Positions 1-5,847 of a stretch of DNA of 5,847 nt are shown here, in pieces (position 1 is the first letter of the stretch; every line of letters begins with the position of its first letter). Source of the DNA: Gemmatimonadota bacterium (GTDB lineage Bacteria > Gemmatimonadota > Gemmatimonadetes > Longimicrobiales > UBA6960); assembly GCA_019347995.1 (NCBI GenBank), contig JAHWKH010000172.1:1-5847 (forward strand), written 5' to 3'. The position numbers and the translations under genes are program-made. Under the pieces are notes generated by a model. It saw only the letters and a program-made list of their open reading frames with translations, made no database searches and had not been told where the DNA came from.

Positions 1-324
1 GGCCTCGGCCATCCCGATCCGCTCCAGCGTCGTCGGATGCGAGCCGAGCAGGTGATGCGCCCAGCCCGGGGGATCGGGATCGCCGAGGTTTCGCTCGGCG
101 AGCCGGGTCTGCAGCTCGATGAGGCCCTTGGGGTCGTCCGTGAGCCGCAAAGCGTAGGCGTCGGCGGCTCGCTCGACGTCGCGGGAGAGCTGATTGCCCG
201 CGACGCCGAAGACGGCCCCCGCAAGCGCGATTGCCAGCGCGTAGGCGGGGAGGGCGGCAGGTGAGCGCGGGTCGGCTTGCCAGCGGCGCGCCAGCGCGGT
301 GCCCGCCTCGCGCACGAAGAGCAT
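1..324 (-). other. C-terminal fragment of a CAAX-type (Ste24-like) M48 metalloprotease within the chimeric ORF
   Basis: This is the distal part of the frame that starts as clpB. Residues 255-362 contain a hydrophobic segment (about 278-297, alanine/leucine rich), then [16 protein letters not shown] at 298-313, where E305 is the expected third zinc ligand and D309 the conserved aspartate of the M48 ExxxD motif. RNLGDPDPP at 332-340 and [11 protein letters not shown] at 348-358 follow. That order is typical of integral-membrane M48/Ste24-like peptidases, and the wording is closest to what I know from actinobacteria. The HExxH helix that must lie upstream is missing, so this piece alone cannot be an active protease. 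It is a different subfamily from the M48 enzyme at 2682-4130. The upstream limit is uncertain, because residues 222-254 match neither ClpB nor M48 clearly. Confidence 0.75.
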
Positions 325-1086
325 CCTTTGCCGCTCGAACCACACCGCTTCGTCGCCGAGGTCGTTTACCGTCGCCGGCGTGCTCGTCTGATGCTGCTCC
401 TTGAACTGCTCGAGTACGTCGTCGGCGAGGCCCTCGACGATGGCCGTCTTGCCCACGCCCGGCTCTCCGATGAGCACCGGGTTGTTCTTGGTCCGGCGGG
501 CCAGGACCTTGATGACCCGGCGGATCTCCTCGTCCCGCCCGATGACCGGGTCCAGCTTGCCCCGCCGGGCCAGGGCGGTGAGGTCCTTGGAGTACTTCTC
601 CAGGGCCTGGTACTTCTCCTCGGGGTTCTGATCGAGGACGCGGTGCGAGCCGCGGACGGCCTCCAGGGCCTCCCGCACCCGCTCCCGCGTCGCGCCGGCG
701 TCGCGGAGCACGCGCCCCGCGTCGTCCTTCTCCTCGGTGAGGCCGAGGAGGAGGTGCTCGGTGGAGACGTACTCGTCCTTGAGGGCCCGCGCCTCCTCCT
801 CGGCCACGTCCAGGGCGCGGTTGAGGTCGCGCGACACCCGCCCGTCCGAGCCCGCCCCCTCCATGCGGGCGTAGCGCGAGAGGGCCTCCTCGGTGCGCTG
901 GCGCACCAGCGGCACCTGCACCCCGAGCTTCTGGAGGACGGGCACGACGATCCCCTCCTCCTGGGCGAGCAGCGCATGGAGGAGGTGGACACCCGCGACC
1001 TCGGGATTCCCCCGGCGCCGGGATTCGGCCGAAGCGGCCTGGATGGCCTCCGCGGCCTTAACCGTGAGACGGTCGAAGCTGAGCAT
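1..1086 (-). CDS. clpB: Chimeric ORF: ClpB N-terminal part joined to an M48 protease C-terminus (open at window edge)
   Basis: The frame is open for 362 codons from the ATG at 1086 to the window edge. Residues 1-145 form the twin Clp-N repeats of a ClpB/Hsp100 disaggregase, beginning [16 protein letters not shown] and including STEHLLLGL at 108-116. Residues 150-221 are the ClpB start of the first AAA+ domain, with [36 protein letters not shown] and Walker A GEPGVGKT at 207-214. ClpB is an ATP-driven cytosolic chaperone that works with DnaK to dissolve aggregates and is usually about 860 residues. Here similarity stops after EGLA (residue 221, near base 424). Walker B, the middle domain and the second AAA+ domain are absent, and the frame ends as an M48 protease tail. 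No Shine-Dalgarno precedes the ATG, but the N-terminus matches the family start. ClpB identity of residues 1-221 is very likely. A functional fusion is unlikely, and assembly chimera is the leading explanation. Confidence 0.85.
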   Translation of the reverse strand, partial: MLSFDRLTVKAAEAIQAASAESRRRGNPEVAGVHLLHALLAQEEGIVVPVLQKLGVQVPLVRQRTEEALSRYARMEGAGSDGRVSRDLNRALDVAEEEARALKDEYVSTEHLLLGLTEEKDDAGRVLRDAGATRERVREALEAVRGSHRVLDQNPEEKYQALEKYSKDLTALARRGKLDPVIGRDEEIRRVIKVLARRTKNNPVLIGEPGVGKTAIVEGLADDVLEQFKEQHQTSTPATVNDLGDEAVWFERQRMLFVREAGTALARRWQADPRSPAALPAYALAIALAGAVFGVAGNQLSRDVERAADAYALRLTDDPKGLIELQTRLAERNLGDPDPPGWAHHLLGSHPTTLERIGMAEA

Positions 1087-1113
1087 GGCGGTCGAGCCGT
1101 TGCGTAGAGCGAA

Positions 1114-1142
1114 AGATCGGGCCGACCCGCGACTGCCGATCT
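1114..1142. repeat. Inverted repeat in the clpB leader
   Basis: Arms AGATCGG (1114-1120) and CCGATCT (1136-1142) are perfect 7-bp inverted copies separated by 15 bases, 28 to 56 bases upstream of the clpB ATG. It could be an operator or a leader hairpin. It matches neither CIRCE (TTAGCACTC with its inverse) nor the HspR HAIR site, so no known heat-shock regulator can be assigned. A 7-bp arm pair can occur by chance in GC-rich sequence. Confidence 0.3.
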
Positions 1143-1222
1143 GACAGCCGGGAGGCCCCGCGACCACCGTAAAAACACAAGAAGCGGGCCAAGGAGAGGG
1201 CGGCGGATGGCGACGACCACCA

Positions 1223-1382
1223 ACCGCACCGCAGAGGCGCGGAGAGCCTCGCAGAACCGCAGAGGGAAGGCTTCACGTCGGGCGAGGGGCTGGATGAGGC
1301 GCCGGATCGCGGCGGCCGCCGCGAACGAACCAAAAAAAAGCGGTTCTCCGCGCCTCAGCGCCCTCCGCGCCTCCGTGGTGCA
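1223..1382. repeat. Imperfect inverted-repeat element built on GAGGCGCGGAG
   Basis: The gene-free stretch 1087-1411 holds two related GC-rich arms in opposite orientation. The left arm (about 1223-1266) contains GAGGCGCGGAGA at 1234-1245 and AGAACCGC at 1253-1260. The right arm (about 1340-1382) contains the exact inverse TCTCCGCGCCTC at 1345-1356, the inverse GCGGTTCT at 1340-1347, and a second CTCCGCGCCTC at 1363-1373, giving a 17-bp direct periodicity. About 80 bases separate the arms. Its style (accgcagaggcgcggagag and ctccgcgcctccgtggtg) resembles the interspersed 'CCGCAGAGGCGCGGAG' repeats seen between genes in many soil bacteria, including Acidobacteria, Verrucomicrobia and related metagenomic lineages. 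No transposase is nearby. Family membership rests on recognition only. Confidence 0.55.
1332..1351 (-). terminator. Possible intrinsic terminator of the protease-kinase transcript
   Basis: On the minus strand the order is GCGG, AGAA loop, CCGC, then eight T residues (plus-strand A run at 1332-1339, stem at 1340-1351). It lies about 60 bases beyond the histidine kinase stop and in the correct orientation. The stem is only 4 bp, but all G:C with a tetraloop, so it is a weak terminator by itself. It overlaps the right arm of the inverted-repeat element, whose larger folding could strengthen it. T8 is conspicuous in such GC-rich DNA. Confidence 0.45.
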
Positions 1383-1411
1383 GGCGTAGTTACGTCCGCC
1401 CGCCCACACCC

Positions 1412-2674
1412 TCATGGAAACGTCGGATGCGGCCCCTCCCGGGGGAGGGACAGGTGCACCGTCGTCCCCTTCCCCACCTCGCTGTCCACCTGGAGGCGAC
1501 CCGACAACAGCTCGGTCAGCCGCCGCGCCAGGCTGAGGCCCATCCCCGTCCCGCCGTGGCGGCGCGTGTCCGCGCGCTGGCCCTGCCAGAACGGCTCGAA
1601 GATGGCGCCCATGTCCTCGCGGGGGATCCCGGGGCCCGAATCACGGATGACGAAGTGGATCCAGTCCTCGTCGTGATCGATACCGATGTGGACGGCGCCC
1701 GCGTCCGTGAACTTGTGGGCGTTGGACATCACGTGCAGAAGGATGCGCACCGCCTTCTCCCGATCGGTGCGGAAGGCCGGAAGCCCCGGCGGGACCTCCA
1801 CCTCGAGCTCGAGCCCCTTCTCCCTGAGGGACGAGCGGTAGACCCCCACGGCGTCCTCCACGAGCTCGGCGGGCTCCACCACCTCCACGCGCACGTCGGG
1901 CTCCTCACCCTCGTAGCGGGCGTAGCCCAGGATGCCGTCGATGAGCTCGAGCAGGGACCAGGCGTTCTCCTTGATGCGCTGCAGGTGGGTCTGCTGCCCC
2001 TCGTTGACCGGTCCCGGGATGCCGGCCTCCAGGAGGTCGGCGTAGCCCACCACCGCGGTCAGAGGCGTGCGCAGCTCGTGGGACATGACGGAGAGGAAGT
2101 CGGCCTTGGCGCGGCCCGCGTCGCGGGCCTCCCGCCTGAGGCGGGCGTTCTCCAGCGCCAGCGAAACGGCGTGGCCGAGCTCGGCCAGGAGCTCCAGCTC
2201 GTCGGATCCGTACGTGCGCCCGTCGCCGAGCGCCAGGTGAAGGGCTCCCACCGGCTCGCCATCGCGCCACAGGGGCAAGGCCACCGCGGTCATGCGCCGG
2301 TCCGATCGGGACGCGGGCATGCCCGGCTCCAGGCTCACGACCTCGGGCAGCTCCTCCCCCTCGCTCTGGACTGACATCGCCGCGGCCTCGCACGCCACGG
2401 CCGCGGGGTGGGTCGAGCCGCGCGGGAGGGGTCCCCCCACCACGGCGTCGGAGCGGACGCTCCCGTCCTCCACGCGCGCCCAGGCCCGCCGGTAGAGCCG
2501 CGTGTCGCTCCCCACGACGAACAGCGCCGCCTCGTCGGCCAGGTCGATGACGGCGCCCTCCACGACGGCGCGCAGGACTTCCGCATAGTCGTCGGCCTGC
2601 GACACCGCCTCCGAAACCCGCCGGAGGTAACGCAGGATGATGCCGGGACGGAGAGAGCGGGTCACGGCCGCCAC
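1412..2674 (-). CDS. Soluble GAF-domain sensor histidine kinase
   Basis: This 420-residue protein is a two-component sensor kinase that would autophosphorylate on histidine and pass the phosphate to a response regulator not present in this window. Residues about 20-177 form a GAF-like sensory domain (ALPLWRDGEPVGALHLAL at 132-149), followed by a short helical linker (178-192). The HisKA dimerization domain carries the H-box SHELRTPL with H199. The HATPase domain has the N-box HVMSNAHKFT (314-323, N318), G1 box DSGPGIP (345-351), F-box FEPFWQ (359-364) and G2 box GGTGMGLSLA (374-383), so all catalytic motifs are intact. There is no signal peptide, membrane segment or receiver domain, so it is probably cytosolic and senses an internal ligand or partner. 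The start is GTG, with GTG at 2665 as an alternative. No good ribosome site is seen, and the start lies 7 bp after the M48 protease stop, which suggests translational coupling in one operon. Confidence 0.93.
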   Translation of the reverse strand: MAAVTRSLRPGIILRYLRRVSEAVSQADDYAEVLRAVVEGAVIDLADEAALFVVGSDTRLYRRAWARVEDGSVRSDAVVGGPLPRGSTHPAAVACEAAAMSVQSEGEELPEVVSLEPGMPASRSDRRMTAVALPLWRDGEPVGALHLALGDGRTYGSDELELLAELGHAVSLALENARLRREARDAGRAKADFLSVMSHELRTPLTAVVGYADLLEAGIPGPVNEGQQTHLQRIKENAWSLLELIDGILGYARYEGEEPDVRVEVVEPAELVEDAVGVYRSSLREKGLELEVEVPPGLPAFRTDREKAVRILLHVMSNAHKFTDAGAVHIGIDHDEDWIHFVIRDSGPGIPREDMGAIFEPFWQGQRADTRRHGGTGMGLSLARRLTELLSGRLQVDSEVGKGTTVHLSLPREGPHPTFP

Positions 2675-2681
2675 GGGAGCG

Positions 2682-4130
2682 TCAGCCGCCGTCCGTGACC
2701 CGCTTCGCCAGGGTCCCCCCCGGAAACGTGCCGCCCACCTCCATCTGATTGATGAGAGCCACGACCTCCGGCTCCACGGCGGATGGGTAACGCTGAAGGA
2801 AAGTGGAAAACGCCATCGGCTGCGAGAGGGTGACCACGTCCAGACGCTTCGGCTGCACGGCCAGAGCCTGGGGATCCGTCAGCGGCGCGAACGACCCGAT
2901 GGAGCCGGAGACCAGCCGCTCGTTGGCGTTCCAGCGCTGCTCGGGCCCGTAGCCCAGGATCTGATAGGTGAGGTCGCCGTGGCTGATGAACGCCACCAGC
3001 CCCACCAGGGTCCCCTGCTGGGTCGCCGCCGCGAAGCGGGCCATCACCGCGGGCAGACCGTTGATGGTCTCCTGGCCACTCTGGAGGATGCGGATGTTCT
3101 GGTCCGAGGCCATTCGCTGCAGGGCCTGGCTCGGCGAGCCCTCGGCGAGCGTCAGCTGGATCGCCGCATCCTGGTTCGGACTCACCCCCTGCACCGCCTG
3201 CTTCTGGTTCACCGTCTGCCAGCCGGAGGGGAACGTCATCTGGAAGCGCAGCTCGGGGTGCTTGAAGACGTTCTCCTCGAAGAAGCCCTCCCGCGGATTC
3301 GCCCCGAACACGACGTTGTCGATGCGGCGCAGGTATTCCTCCCGGCGCACCACGCGAGCCTCGGCCGCGCCCAGCACCTCCGCGATCTGGTCGATGATGT
3401 TGCCCACCCGGTTCGCCGGATCGGGATGCGTGGACAGCCACTCCGGAAGCCGTCCCTGGGCGCCGCCCATGCGGCTCGCGCGCTCCAGCATCTGCATGAC
3501 GTCGGCGAGCTCGGCGGGCGCGTAGCCCTCCTGCACCATGTAGCGCACCCCGAGCTCGTCGGCCTGGTTCTCGTCATCGCGGCCGAACTTGAGGAAGAGG
3601 AGCTGCGCCCCGGCGCCGGCCAGCTCCGCGAACGGAGCGGCCTGGGGAACGAGGATCGACCCCAGGCCCAGGCCCAGCTGCGTGAGCTGGGCCCGGCTGA
3701 TCTGGCTCACCGAATGCTTGGCGGTGATGTGGGCGATCTCGTGCCCGAGGATGCCCGCCACCTCCGCCTCGGAGTTGAGGTGCGTCAAGATACCGCGGGT
3801 GAGATAGACGAAGCCGCCCGGGAGGGCGAAGGCGTTCACCGAGGCGTCGTCGAGGACGCGGAACGTCCATGGCAGGTTCGGCCGCTCGGCGCCCGCCGCG
3901 AGGCGCTGTCCGATGCGGTCGACGTACTCCTGCAGCGCCGCATCCTCGTAGAGTCCGATGGAGGCCACGATCTGCTGATCGGCGTCGCGGCCCATCTGGA
4001 TCTCCTGCCCCTCTCCGACCAGCGAGAGCTCGCGCTCTCCCGTCGCCGGATTCACCGCGCACTGGCTCACTGTCACAGCCGCGAGAAGCACCGCGGCCGT
4101 GGCCCCGGCGGGTCGCCAAACGGATCGCAT
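2682..4130 (-). CDS. M48 family zinc metalloprotease with lipoprotein-like N-terminus
   Basis: This 482-residue protein begins with a basic, hydrophobic export signal (residues 1-23) ending VTVSQC, then the CAVNPATGERELSLV stretch usual just after the lipid-modified cysteine of M48 lipoproteins. The zinc site is complete: HEIAH at 130-134 (H130, H134, catalytic E131) and E187 with D191 in DENQADELG. STHPDPANRV (233-242) is the conserved M48 motif after the catalytic core. Relatives such as BepA and LoiP act in the periplasm on envelope proteins. Unlike BepA, I see no TPR repeats; residues about 275-410 look like a separate beta-rich domain (MTFPSGW at 298-304), and about 430-480 a LysM-like end (RYPS, ALIN, FPGGTLAKRV). 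Glutamine just before the cysteine departs from the normal lipobox, so lipidation is uncertain. ATG at 4130 is supported by GGAG 4 bases upstream. The histidine kinase follows after 7 bp. Confidence 0.92.
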   Translation of the reverse strand: MRSVWRPAGATAAVLLAAVTVSQCAVNPATGERELSLVGEGQEIQMGRDADQQIVASIGLYEDAALQEYVDRIGQRLAAGAERPNLPWTFRVLDDASVNAFALPGGFVYLTRGILTHLNSEAEVAGILGHEIAHITAKHSVSQISRAQLTQLGLGLGSILVPQAAPFAELAGAGAQLLFLKFGRDDENQADELGVRYMVQEGYAPAELADVMQMLERASRMGGAQGRLPEWLSTHPDPANRVGNIIDQIAEVLGAAEARVVRREEYLRRIDNVVFGANPREGFFEENVFKHPELRFQMTFPSGWQTVNQKQAVQGVSPNQDAAIQLTLAEGSPSQALQRMASDQNIRILQSGQETINGLPAVMARFAAATQQGTLVGLVAFISHGDLTYQILGYGPEQRWNANERLVSGSIGSFAPLTDPQALAVQPKRLDVVTLSQPMAFSTFLQRYPSAVEPEVVALINQMEVGGTFPGGTLAKRVTDGG

Positions 4131-4369
4131 CTATCTCCACTCCCGGACGGGGGTTGCGTCGTCGCTCGAAAGGCGGAGGCGGCCCCCCCGCACGCACGAG
4201 TCCAAAGCAACGCACGTTGCAACTTCTCTGCCAGGTCTCGGCGCCGACGGACCGGGGCGCGCGCACCCGCCTCGGAGCGCCTCGACGCGGACGCACGGGA
4301 GCCCCGGAGGAGGCGAGCTCCAGGACGGAGGAGGGAGCGTCCTTGACGGCTGTCGGAGAACGGACCCTG
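4131..4369 (-). promoter_or_regulatory. Gap upstream of the M48 protease gene, with a palindrome; probable promoter region
   Basis: These 239 bases separate the M14-like gene stop from the protease start. A GGAG ribosome site is visible at 4135-4138. GCAACG (4207-4212) and CGTTGC (4215-4220) are perfect inverted arms around CA, overlapping a second palindrome GTTGCAAC (4216-4223), about 80-90 bases upstream of the ATG. This is a reasonable place for a dimeric repressor or activator site. No convincing -35/-10 pair was found. A GGACG/CGTCC stem (4323-4342, 10-base loop) after the M14 stop lacks a T tract, so I do not call it a terminator. No small ORF with coding character stands out. Confidence 0.4.
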
Positions 4370-5496
4370 CTACAGAGATGGAGCCAGCAGCAGCGCGTTC
4401 ACGTATGGCTGGAATCCGGCGTACCACATGATGCGGAACACCGGATCGTCCGCGAACAGCACGACGCTGCCCCCGTCCAGGGACTTGCGCACCAGCCAGG
4501 AGCTGCGGTCGAGGCGCTCCAGGGTCGCCGGCGAGATCACCCCGCTCACCTCCTGGACCCCGGCGGGAAAGTGGGCCACGGTCTCCAGGTCGTCGGCCGG
4601 CTCGAAGGACGTGCCCGTGGAGAGGACGAACGCCCGGGTGGGATCGGCCGCGAGCCCGGCGCCGAAGGCGAGGGGATGGCCGGGGTCGAGACGGACGGGC
4701 AGCACCGCGCCCGGTGTGCGGCTCTCCCACGTCTCCAGGTCCTTCTCGGAGCCGGTGCGCAGGGCACGGGCGAGCCGCTCGTCCCGCTCCAGCTCGGCCT
4801 CCTCGGAGGTCCGCATCGCCACGTCCACCGCCTCCGCGAACACCTCGGCGGCGCTCGCCACGGCCACGACGTGGCCGCCGCTCCTCACCCATTCCAGCAG
4901 CCGCTCGAGGCCCTCCTCGCCCAGCGCCCTGGAGAGGCCCGAAGCCGAGGGCACCACGATGACGTCGTACTGGGGCAGCGAGATGCTCCGCACGTCCTGA
5001 GCGTCGACCGCGTCGAAGGGCAGGCCCAGCCGGTGGTCGAGGAAGTACCAGTGGGCGCCGAACGAGGTGGGCGACGTCCCTTCCCCACCCAGCAGGGCCA
5101 CCCGGGGCAGGGTCACCCTCCCCGACTCCTCGGTTCCGAGGTCACGGCCGCTCTGGCTGATGAGCGTGCTCACGGGCACGGCGTGGGCCCCGAGCCCGGC
5201 CTCCTCGACCAACGCGTCGAGGTCGGCGTTGAGGCCCCGGGCCAGGAAGATCGCGCCCGCCGGCCAGGCGCAGCCCGAGGGAGCCCTCCAGCGTGCCGTC
5301 GTCGAGCGCCCACACCGGCACGCCGGTCTCGACCACCGCGATCAACAGCGCGTCGTGGATCCGGTCGCGCACGGGGAACCCGCCCCCGCAGCAGCCGCTG
5401 CATGGCCGCCTCCTCCCGGGCGGAGTGGGCCAGCGCGCCCAGCAGGGCGGAGAGGTTGCCGGCCTGGCGCTCGTAGGCCCGCACCAGGGTGGACAC
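4370..5496 (-). pseudogene. C-terminal part of an M14 zinc-carboxypeptidase-like protein, interrupted by two frameshifts
   Basis: Joined across two frame changes, three minus-strand segments read as one protein of about 374 residues ending at TAG 4370-4372. The first (LVRAYERQAGNLSALLGAL) shares the MMPL frame, the second is PVRDRIHDALLIAVVETG, and the third is FLARGLNADLDALVEEAG onward. Each shift fits one extra base in a C run of the plus strand, at 5383-5387 and 5256-5258. The third segment has RVALLGGEGTSPTSFGAHWYF, YDVIVVPSASG, LLEWVRSGGHVVAV, LDPGHPLAFG and VVLFADDPVFR. These match the C-terminal glutamine-amidotransferase-like (flavodoxin-fold) region of large M14 peptidases common in Gemmatimonadota, Acidobacteria and related groups. 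The N-terminal catalytic domain with its HxxE zinc site is absent, replaced upstream by MMPL sequence. The TTG at 5212 is not a credible native start. The family call is from memory of motif order. Whether the breaks are mutations or sequencing errors cannot be decided here. Confidence 0.72.
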
Positions 5497-5847
5497 CACC
5501 AGATCCGCGGTGGCGTCGTCCTGCGGCCCCGTCGTCGGCACCACGGTGAACACAGCCGTGTCCCCGGCCTCGTTGAGCACCGGTGGGCTCACCGAGGCCA
5601 CGCCGTCGGTCGAGGCGATTTCCTGAGCGACGGACTCGACCGTGGCGGCGGCGCCGGAGCCGGAGATATCGGCGGCGAGCAGCAACGGCCCGTTGGCCCC
5701 GCTGCCGAACGCCTCTGTCGTCATGTCGTACGCCTCTCGCACAGACTTGTCCTCGGCGGCGTTACCGGCATCCGGGAACCCGAACCGTGCGCCGAGGAAC
5801 GGCGCCGCCAGCGCGAGCAGCACCGCAACCCCAGCGACGGCGGCGAT
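5497..5847 (-). CDS. Partial MMPL-family (RND-like) transporter fragment
   Basis: The frame is already open at the window edge and supplies 117 codons. A hydrophobic segment (AVLLALAAPFLG) precedes FGFPDAGNAAEDKSVREAYD, GSGANGPLLLAADI, DGVASVSPPVLNEAGDTAVF and VVPTTGPQDDATADLV. In actinobacterial MMPL transporters this order marks the membrane exit and second extracytoplasmic loop in the middle of a protein of roughly 700 residues; these proteins export lipids or other hydrophobic substrates using proton-motive force. The remaining membrane half that should follow is missing. After ATADLV (about base 5497) the same frame continues as M14-peptidase-like sequence and runs to a stop at 5170, but that extension is out of frame with the true M14 sequence after about 5387. 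No start is visible in the window. Codon use includes more A/T-ending triplets (TCT, ACA, GTT, GCA) than the M14 part. Confidence 0.8.

Noticed and set aside
277..1107. Plus-strand open frame of 276 codons
   Set aside because: Antisense shadow of the ClpB coding region, which carries clear Clp-N and Walker A motifs on the minus strand.
1087..1200. Heat-shock control site (CIRCE, HAIR or a sigma-32 promoter) upstream of clpB
   Set aside because: No match to TTAGCACTC/GAGTGCTAA or CTTGAGT/ACTCAAG was found; the best TTGGCC...TACGGT pair has only 15-base spacing and poor -10 agreement.
366..1415. Minus-strand open frame of 349 codons overlapping clpB and the intergenic repeat
   Set aside because: Out-of-frame reading of clpB with an Arg/Ser/Pro-rich translation; it also runs through the non-coding repeat region.
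1..4130. Tandem duplication of M48 protease genes
   Set aside because: The fragment at 1-324 is a CAAX-type membrane peptidase tail, while 2682-4130 is an exported lipoprotein-type enzyme. They differ in subfamily motifs and are not duplicates.
2637..4346. Long plus-strand open frame of 569 codons opposite the M48 protease
   Set aside because: It is antisense to a protein with intact catalytic motifs; its product is rich in Arg, His, Leu and Gly with no recognisable domain. Long antisense frames are expected in GC-rich DNA.
4131..4892. Minus-strand frame that could link the M14-like gene to the M48 gene
   Set aside because: Its translation is Arg/Gly/Pro-rich and out of frame with the conserved M14 motifs; no domain is visible in the part within the gap.
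3869..5476. Plus-strand open frame of 535 codons covering the M14-like gene
   Set aside because: Low-complexity Arg/Ala/Pro/Gly translation with no domain, antisense to recognisable coding sequence and crossing the intergenic gap.
1..5847. CRISPR array, tRNA, rRNA or transposase
   Set aside because: No regularly spaced repeats, no cloverleaf-like or rRNA-like conserved sequence, and no transposase or integrase motifs were seen on either strand.

Overview
The window is a GC-rich bacterial segment in which every credible gene lies on the minus strand. Reading in the direction of transcription (high to low coordinates), it contains: a partial MMPL-family transporter (5847 to about 5497); the C-terminal half of an M14 zinc-carboxypeptidase-like protein, broken by two single-base frameshifts (about 5496 to 4370); a gene-poor gap with a short palindrome; a complete M48 metalloprotease with a lipoprotein-like N-terminus (4130 to 2682); a soluble GAF histidine kinase whose start lies 7 bp after the protease stop (2674 to 1412); a 325-bp intergenic region with a terminator-like site and an inverted-repeat element; and an open reading frame (1086 to 1) that starts as ClpB and ends as a different, CAAX-type M48 protease.

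The dominant feature is that both outer edges are chimeric. On the left, ClpB runs normally through the Walker A motif of its first AAA+ domain, then gives way to unrelated sequence and the C-terminus of an M48 membrane protease. On the right, an MMPL reading frame passes without a stop into the middle of an M14 peptidase. The two outer fragments (CAAX-type M48 tail and MMPL) resemble actinobacterial proteins. The inner block (M14, M48 lipoprotein-like protease, histidine kinase, ClpB) looks like material from a high-GC, probably diderm soil bacterium such as Gemmatimonadota, Rokubacteria or a deltaproteobacterial relative. This taxonomy is inference from motif style only. The simplest explanation is a chimeric metagenomic assembly; a real insertion or rearrangement is the alternative.

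Within the inner block, the M48 protease and histidine kinase probably form a two-gene operon. The 4131-4369 gap, with its perfect 6-bp-arm palindrome, is the likely promoter region. The weak hairpin plus T8 tract at 1332-1351 is placed to end that transcript, and clpB then starts a separate unit. I see no tRNA, rRNA, CRISPR array, transposase or phage gene, and no convincing new multi-gene system. The points worth attention are the chimeric junctions, the frameshifts, the repeat element and the protease-kinase pairing.
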